This document shows positions 42,035 to 50,090 of a DNA stretch of 64,000 nucleotides, in pieces; position 1 is the first letter of the stretch, and the number at the start of each line of letters is the position of its first letter. The notes below the pieces were generated by a model, which searched no databases, was not told the origin of the DNA, and saw only the letters and a list, made by a program, of their open reading frames with translations. The stretch lies in NCBI GenBank assembly GCA_963575745.1, contig CAUYUJ010019948.1, positions 180,274 through 244,273 on the forward strand, written 5' to 3'. This DNA comes from Prorocentrum cordatum. Its lineage: Eukaryota; Sar; Dinophyceae; Prorocentrales; Prorocentraceae. Both the position numbers and the translations under genes were made by a program.

Positions 42035-42970
42035 TCAAGTTGGCGGCCCACCGACTGCGACAACTTCGCCGTTTCGTCGTCCCCTGCGGAACCACTGCGC
42101 AACCGCCTTCTGCTGGCGGGACAACTGCCAGTCCTTCGGCCATGTGAACCGCTCGCAAAACGACACGAGCGATCCCTCTGGCAGACGGCCAGTGCCCAAC
42201 CAACCGCAACTGCGGGCGCGTCTGTCCAACTCGTCGCACACCAACTGACGGCCTCGAAGCACGTGCGGGCACACCTTGCGCTTCTCAGGCTGAGCTTTCG
42301 GCTTCGGGTTCGCAAGGGCCAGCGCGCGCGCCCTGATCTGCTCCTCCTGCAACGCCTCTTTCATGGATGCAGCAATGGCCAACAGCACCCCGTCTTCGGT
42401 CACACCCGTCTGCCATTTCAGCGCTTCCATGAGGAAGGCGCTTGGCGCGCCTGGCCCCCTGAGTGTCTCGATCGGCTTGCTCTCGCTCTGGGCGTCGTCC
42501 AGGACGATGGGCATGGGGGGGCCGCTGCCACCGCAACTGCGGTGCGCCTTCACAGCCTCCATGTCGAGTTCCTGCGTGATCACGAAAACGTCGTGCAACC
42601 ATGGCTCGTCCCAGCGGCCTGCTCCGAACTCGTAGAGTTCTTCCCGGAGCCACCTACCCGTGTCGGCATTTTGCGGCTTCTGCAATATCATCGCCATCAG
42701 GTCCACGCCGCAGTTTCCATCGCAAACGGTTCCGACGATCCACTGGCCTCGAGGCCCGTAAAACTCACTCAACGGATCCACCCCCTCCTTGCACGGCGCA
42801 CTGACCGCAACTGCGGCCACCCAGTGTCGCACCTCGTGGAGAGGGCGTTCAGGGCTTACTGGCCAAAGGTCCTGTGCTCCCCACGCCCAAGCCTCCGCGG
42901 TCTTGCGGGATCCCCTGCGAAGTACGCGCGCAACGCCGTCGACTCCGCATGGCTGAGCGCACGTCTCCAA
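42035..42970 (-). CDS. OTU-like cysteine protease block of the DDE element
   Basis: 311-codon frame. GQWIVGTVCDGNCGVDLMAM matches the DGNC motif around the catalytic Asp/Cys of OTU-family deubiquitinases, followed by an LREELYEFG helix as in OTU folds; I did not place the His with confidence. The C-terminal part (KVCPHVLRGRQLVCDELDRR, LVSFCERFTWPKDWQLSRQQ) looks like a helix-turn-helix region before the nuclease. Palindromes at 42204, 42531 and 42805 encode RSCG, RSCG and AVA inside it. It ends GEVVAVGGPPT; the product then continues in another frame (NLTVSSDVEDIRSCGPPPAE, about 42060-41975). Confidence 0.5.
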   Translation of the reverse strand: METCAQPCGVDGVARVLRRGSRKTAEAWAWGAQDLWPVSPERPLHEVRHWVAAVAVSAPCKEGVDPLSEFYGPRGQWIVGTVCDGNCGVDLMAMILQKPQNADTGRWLREELYEFGAGRWDEPWLHDVFVITQELDMEAVKAHRSCGGSGPPMPIVLDDAQSESKPIETLRGPGAPSAFLMEALKWQTGVTEDGVLLAIAASMKEALQEEQIRARALALANPKPKAQPEKRKVCPHVLRGRQLVCDELDRRARSCGWLGTGRLPEGSLVSFCERFTWPKDWQLSRQQKAVAQWFRRGRRNGEVVAVGGPPT

Positions 42971-42982
42971 AGCCCACGGCGC

Positions 42983-43213
42983 CTAGAATTCAAGGATGTC
43001 CTTGCGGTTTTCGCCTTCCCACATGAACGGTCGACGCGCGAACCGCAGGGCGAAGAGCACGAATGCAACATGTCCTATGTAGGGGCCCTCCTTGAGGATT
43101 CCCCTCATGATCGCCATAGCTTTGTCAGGCACGTGTGTCTTGGACCAGCTCTCCTCCAGCGGTCGCGCCGGTGGCAAGCGCGCTGCAAATGGCGCCACTG
43201 TGCCAGCTGCCAA
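42983..43213 (-). CDS. short helical block of the DDE element
   Basis: 76-codon frame with DKAMAIMRGILKEGPYIGHV and AFVLFALRFARRPFMWEG, ending in a stop at 42983 just before the next frame opens at 42970. A palindrome copy at 43231 sits just upstream. No known domain. The frame change at about 42980 needs an indel or intron. Confidence 0.4.
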   Translation of the reverse strand: MAAGTVAPFAARLPPARPLEESWSKTHVPDKAMAIMRGILKEGPYIGHVAFVLFALRFARRPFMWEGENRKDILEF

Positions 43214-43587
43214 CCCTTCAGGAGCCGCACCCGCAACTGCGGTCTCTGCCGCTGGAGGAGGTGCGTTTGACGCTGGCGATGGATCTTCTGGCTCGCTTGA
43301 CGTCGACGCAGGATACTCTGGAGCAGGGTATTCGAGATCTTCGGTGCCCGATGCAGCTGCTGCTGGCGCTGCGGGAGCCGCAACTGCGGCGGGCGCAGGA
43401 GCCGTTGGAGGGGGCGCTGCTTATGGAGGGGGAAGAGGTGGTACTGCGGGCGCTGTCTCTGGTTTTTCATCTCCTGCTGCCGCGGCAGGTGCAGCAGGTG
43501 CTCCAGGAGCATGTGCTGGCGGTGGATATGCTGCTGACGCTGCGGGAGCCGCAACTGCGGACGGTTGCAGGTGACAACTGCGTGGCC

Positions 43588-43815
43588 TCACTGCGAGCGC
43601 GACCACTTCGCCGTGCACGGACAATCCACACAAGCGTGCACCCTAACCTTTTTGGGGCAGTGACCGCCGCCACTGCGGCTCAGCATGATCGCGATGCCCG
43701 TGGTCCCGTACTTGGTCTTCCTCGGTGCCGCGCCGCTGTCGTAACGGAGCCACTCCACCTCGAAGTGTTCGCCGCCCTCATGGCCGTGCCATGTTTGGCC
43801 CGCGGGGACATCCAT
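43588..43815 (-). CDS. N-terminal block of the DDE element protein
   Basis: 75-codon frame of normal complexity: EGGEHFEVEWLRYDSGAA, GTTGIAIMLSRSGGGHCPKK, VRVHACVDCPCTAKWSRS. The Cys/His spacing (HCPK ... ACVDCPC) may bind zinc. In homologues I associate with dinoflagellates, such a block precedes the OTU-like block. It is followed downstream by a Pro/Ala-rich spacer (43220-43570) that carries three palindrome copies. The start is not fixed. Confidence 0.45.
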   Translation of the reverse strand: MDVPAGQTWHGHEGGEHFEVEWLRYDSGAAPRKTKYGTTGIAIMLSRSGGGHCPKKVRVHACVDCPCTAKWSRSQ

Positions 43816-43866
43816 GGGCGTCTGCGTGCTGGCCGGCTCGAGCCTCGCACGCGGTTGCGTGCGTGA

Positions 43867-44399
43867 CAGTGAGCGAAAGAGTCTTTCCTCTGAGAATCGG
43901 GATAAGATGCCAAAGGGATTAAGATCTCATGTTCACTCTGCTCAGGGAGAGAGGGGAAGGGATGAGACATCGATAAGACAAGTATCCGTTAAGCAAGATT
44001 ACTCTATCAGGAATGTGTAAGGAGGAGTGCTGGCCTACGACCGACGACGCGCGACGGCCGAGGGCTGGCGCGCTCCTTTTCTCTCCTGCAAGCCAAGGCA
44101 AGCTTGCTTGAGCAATCAATGCAGCTGCAGGATGCAGCATTAGTTCAGGCAGACAGTGCGTAGCACGCAAGTTAACTTAAGTTCTAATTGAATATGAGGC
44201 GGAGAGGAGCATAGTTACTGCCCCCGCGGCGGGCCTCGTAGAGCCCATCCAGCCACAGCACCCCTGGCCTATACGTATACACAACCACCGGAGCCAACCC
44301 CAAAAACTTTGACGGCTCAACGGTGGCTGCCAGGGGGCCAAGGGCCGAAGAGGCCCGACGACTCCCACCATCGCGTTAAATAGATTCTCTCCGCTGGAC
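43867..44399. other. spacer between the two palindrome-bearing genes
   Basis: No gene. AT-richer than its neighbours. CAAGTTAACTTAAG at about 44168 is a near-palindrome like CAAGTTAACTTG near 19508. It marks the change from the CCGCAACTGCGG family to the CGGCTNAGCCG family. Confidence 0.5.
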
Positions 44400-44505
44400 C
44401 GGCTTAGCCGACCAGTAAAGGTAATAACTCATCCAACACGCGTACCGCGCGTGGATGAGAACTTTCTTGCATGCGCCTGCAGCGATTGAGTCACGCGGGC
44501 GGAAC

Positions 44506-45525
44506 TCAGTTCAGGTCCTCCCACGGGTTGTACACTTCCACGGGCGGCTCTGGAGGCGGCGGGTTTGACGACGCCGCACCGCCAGTGTGTCCTTCTCCGC
44601 CGCGAGGCGAGCGGGAACGCCCCTGATCCGAAGCACTGTAGTTATTCTCCTTGTTATTTGATGCCTTCCCTTTGGATGGGAAGCGATTGTCATGCTCATA
44701 CGTAGACAGTATGTGCCAGTAATCCAGAATGTACCACTCTTCGTCGGTCAGCCATGTGACCCGGTTCCGGTGGACGTAGTACCCGACATGAACATTGTTC
44801 ACGTAGCGCGGGTAGGACATGGACGGGTCGTAGCCGTAGTCGTAGCCAGCAGCGCCGCGGCCAGCATCTATGGCCCCATCGCGCGCGCGCCGGGGCACCG
44901 ACTGATCCCAAGTGTTGGGATACTGTGGGTATGCCTCTCTTGTCGTCACGGCTGAGCCGGCGACAGACCGCGGGGACTCGGTGGCGTCATCAGGGGCCCG
45001 AACGTCAGGGACGTCGGGTCTAAGCGGCGGAGGAGGCGTAAAAGGTCTAGCCTTCGCCTCATCCGGTGCCCTTCTCGGTTCCACGAGGTCGGCTTGGCCG
45101 TCGTGGTACAGATCATCGTTTTTATGATCTCGCATAAATTGTAATGAACTCCTAGCAGCAGTCGCCACTGGGACACCATACTTTCCGCATGCAGTGCGGA
45201 AGGGCCCATCCTCTTTATCCTGGAGTTCTGTTCCAGGATCAGGATATTTGTCCTGAAGCCAAGAAATGGCTTCTTGTATGAGAGCACCCTGGCAACGGAC
45301 ATCATTCTGCACTTTCCTGCACATATTATGGGCCGACGTCTCTATTATGTCGTCCGTTTGAACAGCGGCACGAATACGGCAGTCAAGAGCATACTCAGCT
45401 GCCCGTCGCGTCGTAGAAAGATTATCTGCGGTCGCTGCGTCGGGGCGAATTATTCGCCCCGGGTATCCAATAAAATGTCCTTCTGATATAAAGGAGCTGA
45501 TAATTTCGCGAAAAATCACAAACAA
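44506..45525 (-). CDS. C-terminal part of large unknown protein
   Basis: 339-codon frame: SEGHFIGYPGRIIRPDAATA, AAEYALDCRIRAAVQTDDII, GALIQEAISWLQDKYPDPGT, a Pro/Asp-rich middle, then NVHVGYYVHRNRVTWLTDEE and an Arg/Ser tail (QGRSRSPRGGEGHTGG) like an RNA-associated SR segment. It overlaps the upstream frame at an A7 run (45524-45530): reading YFFVCDF there shifts to FLFVIFREIISS, so a one-base indel probably separates them. A palindrome at 44949 encodes GSA in SVAGSAVTTRE. Function unknown. Confidence 0.55.
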   Translation of the reverse strand: MFVIFREIISSFISEGHFIGYPGRIIRPDAATADNLSTTRRAAEYALDCRIRAAVQTDDIIETSAHNMCRKVQNDVRCQGALIQEAISWLQDKYPDPGTELQDKEDGPFRTACGKYGVPVATAARSSLQFMRDHKNDDLYHDGQADLVEPRRAPDEAKARPFTPPPPLRPDVPDVRAPDDATESPRSVAGSAVTTREAYPQYPNTWDQSVPRRARDGAIDAGRGAAGYDYGYDPSMSYPRYVNNVHVGYYVHRNRVTWLTDEEWYILDYWHILSTYEHDNRFPSKGKASNNKENNYSASDQGRSRSPRGGEGHTGGAASSNPPPPEPPVEVYNPWEDLN

Positions 45526-46366
45526 AAAAATATATAGGCCTCAGACCCAGTTGCATCTGCTGTACAGGGGCCAACCAGCTCCCATCTACTATGGTCTTGA
45601 TAATTGGTACGATCACATGTTTCACTTCTCCTTGCAATATTATCCTGCCAGGGTTACTCGGACGTGTGCCTGCATGTTCAACAACATATTGGGCCGCAGT
45701 TGCCTGAGCCTCTGTCCCGACCAAAGTTATTGTTATCGAAGGATCTTCGCAGCGATTGTACACATATCCGTCAGGATGATCAAGGTCGATCGTTCCCTCG
45801 ATTAACAGCGCGGCCTTAGGCCCGCTGATTGCCGAAAAGTCCAATCCCATTTGTGATTGTTCACCTGCCCTCGCGGCTTCGCCGGTGGCATGTAGCAGTG
45901 CTGGGACTATGAGGCGGTGGTCCCGGCACTCATTGACCCGTCTTGAGACGGACTGGGAACTGCGAGTTGGCCTCGCTCTGAAAGTGTTCTCCCAGACGAG
46001 CGGCAATCGCGCGGGAGGGTTTCCCCCTCCGGCGTTTGTATCTACGTCTTCCACGACGTTTTCATTCTGTACGGGCAACCACGGTCTCCCGAAGTTTACC
46101 GCGTCATCAATTGTTTGAAGCGTCGGGGCAAAGACATTTGATCTGGTCATGTCACTATGCCATCTATCCCGACCTCTCAAGGGGACGACTAAGTCGCCCC
46201 TTTCATTTGGCCAGTCAGAGGCGGCCAGAGCTGGGCAAGTTCTTGGGCGAGCATATTGGTCAAAGTTTGTCTTCCATAGTTCCGGCCACCAGGTATTGAT
46301 CGCCGGGGTCTGCCTGCTCACCCTTTTGGCTGAAAACTCAAGCCAAGATATGAACCGTCTGACCAA
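45422..46366 (-). CDS. part of large unknown protein
   Basis: 314-codon frame: SAKRVSRQTPAINTWWPELW, RDRWHSDMTRSNVFAPTLQT, VNECRDHRLIVPALLHATGE, KAALLIEGTIDLDHPDGYVY, SITITLVGTEAQATAAQYVV. The last block, with GTEAQ and a following helix, is reminiscent of a KH-type strand-helix, but without a clear GxxG I do not assign it. The frame directly upstream (46615-46379) is the same frame, separated by a single TAA at 46379-46381, so coding may once have run through. Confidence 0.5.
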   Translation of the reverse strand: MVRRFISWLEFSAKRVSRQTPAINTWWPELWKTNFDQYARPRTCPALAASDWPNERGDLVVPLRGRDRWHSDMTRSNVFAPTLQTIDDAVNFGRPWLPVQNENVVEDVDTNAGGGNPPARLPLVWENTFRARPTRSSQSVSRRVNECRDHRLIVPALLHATGEAARAGEQSQMGLDFSAISGPKAALLIEGTIDLDHPDGYVYNRCEDPSITITLVGTEAQATAAQYVVEHAGTRPSNPGRIILQGEVKHVIVPIIKTIVDGSWLAPVQQMQLGLRPIYFFVCDFSRNYQLLYIRRTFYWIPGANNSPRRSDRR

Positions 46367-46378
46367 AGGCCTTAAATA

Positions 46379-47670
46379 TTAGAAGAAAGGGGCATGGCGC
46401 GCCGGTGGCTGAGCCATGGCGTTCTCTGGCACCCAAGCCGGGAAATTGCCCAGCAGGCTATTGCCGAATATTTGGCCAGCTGCCGCTAGTTTAGCGTATT
46501 CCCCATTCGCCCATTTCGCTCCTGCTGATGATTGCTGCTGATGTTCTTCATCACTAGCGCAGAAGCTCTCTGTTGTCGTTCCCCACGCACCTTTATATAT
46601 CGGGGACGGTCCCACCAGGGGAGATCGTGTTGATTTATCACCTCTAATACGAGGCCATTCGCCTCAAGGGACCGCGGGATTGTAATAAAATTCCACGTCT
46701 GAGTCATGTAATCGTGCGTGACCCTATATTTGTATTTAATCGGACAGCTGCAGACAGGACAATTTGCAAAACCCGTCCTCACCCAGTGATAACGGAAGCA
46801 CAGGAACCTCCCGTCATCTTCCCAAGGAACGGATAGAACCCGGTCCTGGATTTCGGGTGTCAGCGCTGGCCGGCGATTCCACGACAACAGTAGTCTCTCG
46901 TCTGTGTGGATCCAAACAATAATCGACTCATTGTCGAAAGTCACTTCGTACGAAGCCCACTCGCGGTTGAAAAGTACCGACCGGCGCATCTGGTCCGTCT
47001 GTTTAACGAGGGAAACAGCTTTGTCAATGTCAGTGAACCTCGGCACCTCTCGAGACACTATGGTCCCGTCTGGGCAAACCCTGTGCGAGAAGCGAGTGAG
47101 CACTCGGCTGGCGAAAACAAAAACAAGTTCCCATGACTCGCGATGGTTGGGAAGTTGTTGCCATAGGTGGTTGGTGTCATCTGCGGGCCAAGTCCCCACC
47201 GTTGGCGGCTCTCCTCTCTGTGCCACATTGCCCATGGGCACTAGGCTCCTTGCAAGGAGAGGTTCTCCGTATTTCCGCTGGCTGAGCCACGGAGGAATAC
47301 GTGCGGGCTCAGGTATTGTAGGGCTCCTGTTCGTTGGAAGCAATCGCAGCAACTCATAGTCTGCGTCGCGACAAAACCCTGAATCACTCTTCGGGAAACG
47401 GACTCTTCCATCCGTAGATTCCAGGAATTTCTGCACGTCCGTGGTATGAAGAAGAGATCCGTGACCCCTGGCTTGGCCAGGGTCATACGGGACATACATC
47501 CTTTCAATGGAAGCAACGAATGTCGAATGTCCCTGGCATGCTCGATAGGAAATGGGTATAGCTGTCTCACTCCTCTCTTCCTCTTGTGATGGACACGCCT
47601 TATATCGTGTCCACAATTCATGGACACTGGTCACGATAATATTATAACTATCCCTGGGGAGTATTCCCAA
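46379..47670 (-). CDS. part of large unknown protein with Tpt1/KptA-like start
   Basis: Frame 47670-46486, continued by 46615-46379 after a shift. It opens with ETIKVLGILPRDSYNIIVTS upstream of the listed start. AIPISYRACQGHSTFVASIE strongly resembles the RANQGHS motif of Tpt1/KptA RNA 2'-phosphotransferases, and GHGSLLHTTDVQKFLES stands where that family has YHGT...I..GL; the later HIHL motif is not seen. The second half has ADYELLRLLPTNRSPTIPEP, a Cys cluster (GFANCPVCSCPIKYKYRVTH) and WNFITIPRSLEANGLVLEVI. Tpt1 removes splice-junction 2'-phosphates using NAD+. Activity here is uncertain. Confidence 0.5.
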
Positions 47671-47674
47671 GACT

Positions 47675-49198
47675 TTAATTGTCTCTTGGTGGCAACACGG
47701 CTAAGCCGTGTGCAGCAAGGGCATGTGATTGAAAAGTAAAACCGTCGTCTTTAATTTTCTGCACTAGGTCTCCAAAATAGACCCAGCCTCCCGACGATCT
47801 CGCGTAGTCAGAACAATGCCTTGCGAGGTATACAGCGCACTTGCCTATTTTCCCGGCAAATACATCCGTTCGGCAGCTCTGGGTGCACCAAGTGTCCGAA
47901 CTGCCCAAAGCAACCGGATTTTCTTTGTCGTCGACCCCAACTACCAATGGCTGAAGGCACTTAAAGGCCTCCGGGGTAAACCATTCTGGGACAGCATCGG
48001 AATGAAATTCGGCTCCAAGAAAATCCTTCGCCTGTTCGAAGGTGCCATCATCCTGATTGAGGCCCCCCAACATTGCGAAAATCGGGTCTTCCGAAAATTC
48101 GGCCATATACCGAAGTGCGTTGCCTGTCCGGTTGCGGATGGCCTCGATGTGCCGCGGAACGGGACCGGTTATATGTGCATCATGGACCATTTGCTTCAAT
48201 GGTCCAGGTGTCTTCCGACTGATTTGCCCGCGTTCTTCTGCCGTAGCAGATAGCTGTTTGCCCTTAAATGAAACAGCATGCCCCACCGTTACGTCTTGAT
48301 CCCCATCGTTAGGATCCGCGTACGTGGGCTGGCTCTGTCTTTTATCAGGAGCAGGCGGAAGACTTAATCTGCGAAACATATTTTCAGATGCTGGACCAAA
48401 GGAATAAGTCTCGTCTTCCGTAGATTCAATGAACTCGGGGTCCCCTTCGTATGGGAAGACTGTACTAATGTCCTCAGCTTCAGTGTCTGCTCCCGGGATT
48501 CCCGGATTGCCCGAGGCATCCGGGCGCCTTGCTGATGCTTTGGGGGCAAGCGTTGTCCCCTCATCCCATGGTTCCACCGTAGGAGACACTGATGGTTCTT
48601 CATGTGCGTCAAAATGATCATCCTGCTCCGCTCTGGTTGAACCAGGCGGAGGAATCGGGGGATCTTCCGTCGCAGCTGAGCCGGGCGGAGGGGCAGGAGG
48701 AGTAGGTACTCTGACCATGCTTGCTCCCGAACCACCTGCCTCTGCACGTCTGGCACTCCTGGGTTTCTCCGACACCACAGGGGTGCGAATAATATTTGGT
48801 TCCACCTTTCTGATTTGCTCAACAACAGCATCAGCAAATTCATTCCATACAGCGGAATAAATATCTGGTTCGTGTTCATCATTCTGCGCATATATCGAAT
48901 AAACACATATCGCCGCTTGAATAAACGAGGCAGCTTTTATTCTGAATTTCTTCAACTCAGGAGTCTCTGGCTGATCAACTTCTTGCGCTCTCGTCCGTAA
49001 TCCTCTCAGACCGTAGAAGAACTGTTTTTCATTTTTCAATGCTCTGCTGGCTCTTGGGCGCGAGAAGTGTTCGTTTGAGACGTCTCTTAAAGCCTGTAAG
49101 ATAGAAGTTATATCATCGCCCCCAACCAACATTGGCGAATCCTCAAATGAACCATCCCCATCCGACTGAGTCGTGGGGTTAGCGCCTGGGATATCCAA
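47675..49198 (-). CDS. part of large unknown protein, acidic/Pro middle
   Basis: 507-codon frame. The N-terminal helical part (DDITSILQALRDVSNEHFSR, RIKAASFIQAAICVYSIYAQ) is followed by an acidic, Pro/Ser-rich middle and a C-terminal globular part (AMLGGLNQDDGTFEQAKDFL, VPEWFTPEAFKCLQPLVVGV, KCAVYLARHCSDYARSSGGW). That last stretch plus VYFGDLVQKIKDDGF resembles the small N-terminal winged-helix module that precedes RANQGHS in Tpt1/KptA, and the QGHS block indeed follows in the next frame. A palindrome at 47698 encodes GLA in AAHGLAVLPP, and in the alternative frame it supplies a TAG. Confidence 0.5.
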   Translation of the reverse strand: MDIPGANPTTQSDGDGSFEDSPMLVGGDDITSILQALRDVSNEHFSRPRASRALKNEKQFFYGLRGLRTRAQEVDQPETPELKKFRIKAASFIQAAICVYSIYAQNDEHEPDIYSAVWNEFADAVVEQIRKVEPNIIRTPVVSEKPRSARRAEAGGSGASMVRVPTPPAPPPGSAATEDPPIPPPGSTRAEQDDHFDAHEEPSVSPTVEPWDEGTTLAPKASARRPDASGNPGIPGADTEAEDISTVFPYEGDPEFIESTEDETYSFGPASENMFRRLSLPPAPDKRQSQPTYADPNDGDQDVTVGHAVSFKGKQLSATAEERGQISRKTPGPLKQMVHDAHITGPVPRHIEAIRNRTGNALRYMAEFSEDPIFAMLGGLNQDDGTFEQAKDFLGAEFHSDAVPEWFTPEAFKCLQPLVVGVDDKENPVALGSSDTWCTQSCRTDVFAGKIGKCAVYLARHCSDYARSSGGWVYFGDLVQKIKDDGFTFQSHALAAHGLAVLPPRDN

Positions 49199-49426
49199 TG
49201 TATTTTCGTCTCCGTCTTGGTCGGGAACTACCTCTTCAGCGGAGGCAGCTTTCGCCTCGTCGATCGAGGAGTGCGCTTCTGCAGGCCGATCTCTTGTTGC
49301 ACTGTCCTCGGCATGCCGTGCATCCCCCCAACGCCTGACCGAACTAGGTGCAAATTTACATCGAAACTCACCTTTCTGATGGCTCTGATCGACGGGCGGT
49401 GAGTCGGAAACATTAGCTCCAACAAA

Positions 49427-50090
49427 TTATGTCAAATTGGGCGGAGGCTCAGGAATACTTGATCTCCAAGTCTGGTTGCCGACTGCGCCTTTGCCACCCG
49501 GCTTAGCCGGTGGCTGCGCAGTCGGGGACGCAGCAAGATCTCCTTCAATTCGGGGCATCTTCGCTGGCGGAGGGCCCAATACCTGTGACCTCGGTTCGAA
49601 TTGCGGCGGAGGTGGAACTTTCTTGGGAAAATCTCTCGCCTGTGGAACATTCCCCTGCATCGGGGCGCTCGGCATATTGGCCGGCGGCTTCGTCGGCGTT
49701 TGAATTGCCGATGGAGCCCTTTTGGGGACAATCTCTTTCAGTCCTCCAGGAGGAGGAGCCTTAGGAGTAGAGGGCCAAGTCGTGGCCCCGGGGGGCGGCG
49801 CTTTGCATGTCCTCCCTAGGTTAGCAGGGGTCCGTCCGAGGCTCGGGAAATCCTTGTTATCGATCGTAAATGGGGTGCCGGGCGGCTTAGCCGCCGGCTC
49901 CTTTTTGTCCACCTCCTGCGCCTTTTCTTTCTCTAGTCTGTTCTGTTCAACCAGGTTCATGGACTTCTCCGAGGCCTCGCTCGTGTGCATCGCATGAATC
50001 TTGGTTAATATGACTCCTTTCTCTTGGAGCCAAAGCCAAATGTCGTCATATGTTTCATCGTCGGTTGCCCCTTTGCCCCATCAGATACGG
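49427..50090 (-). CDS. Pro-rich part of large unknown protein
   Basis: The frame is open from about 50083, reading GKGATDDETYDDIWLWLQEK and GVILTKIHAMHTSEASEKSM, then a Pro/Lys-rich low-complexity segment (PLGT-, KAPPPG-type repeats) to TWRSSIPEPPPNLT. Palindromes at 49883 and 49499 encode AAKPPG and PAKPGG. The junction with the frame at 50055-52310 lies in a G-rich stretch (GGGGCAAAGGGGC), again compatible with an indel. Disordered linker; function unknown. Confidence 0.45.

Larger units (their letters stand above)
38534..43678 (+). repeat. 24 copies of the inverted repeat CCGCAACTGCGG
   Basis: Exact copies start at 38559, 38672, 38942, 38990, 39268, 39836, 40020, 40354, 40754, 40873, 41107, 41570, 41804, 41998, 42204, 42531, 42805, 43231, 43378 and 43549. 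One-base variants start at 38534, 39574, 40407 and 43667. Each is a 5-bp inverted repeat (CCGCA/TGCGG) around AC. All have AC, not GT, on the plus strand, so they share orientation relative to the gene. The 12-mer has no stop in any of six frames and keeps the frame; on the coding strand it reads PQLR, RSCG or AVA. I found no copy outside this element. Confidence 0.95.
38534..43866 (-). mobile_element. multi-domain DDE transposon with in-gene palindromes
   Basis: About 5.3 kb of minus-strand coding in several frames. Blocks in reading order: a Cys-containing N-terminal block (43815), a Pro/Ala-rich spacer, a short helical block (43213), an OTU-like domain (42970), a DDE nuclease (41944), a helical linker (40858), an endonuclease/exonuclease/phosphatase-like block (39743) and a Trp-rich tail (39047). 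I associate these blocks with a large dinoflagellate repeat family. Terminal inverted repeats were not found; the limits given are those of the coding and of the palindrome family. Confidence 0.55.
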
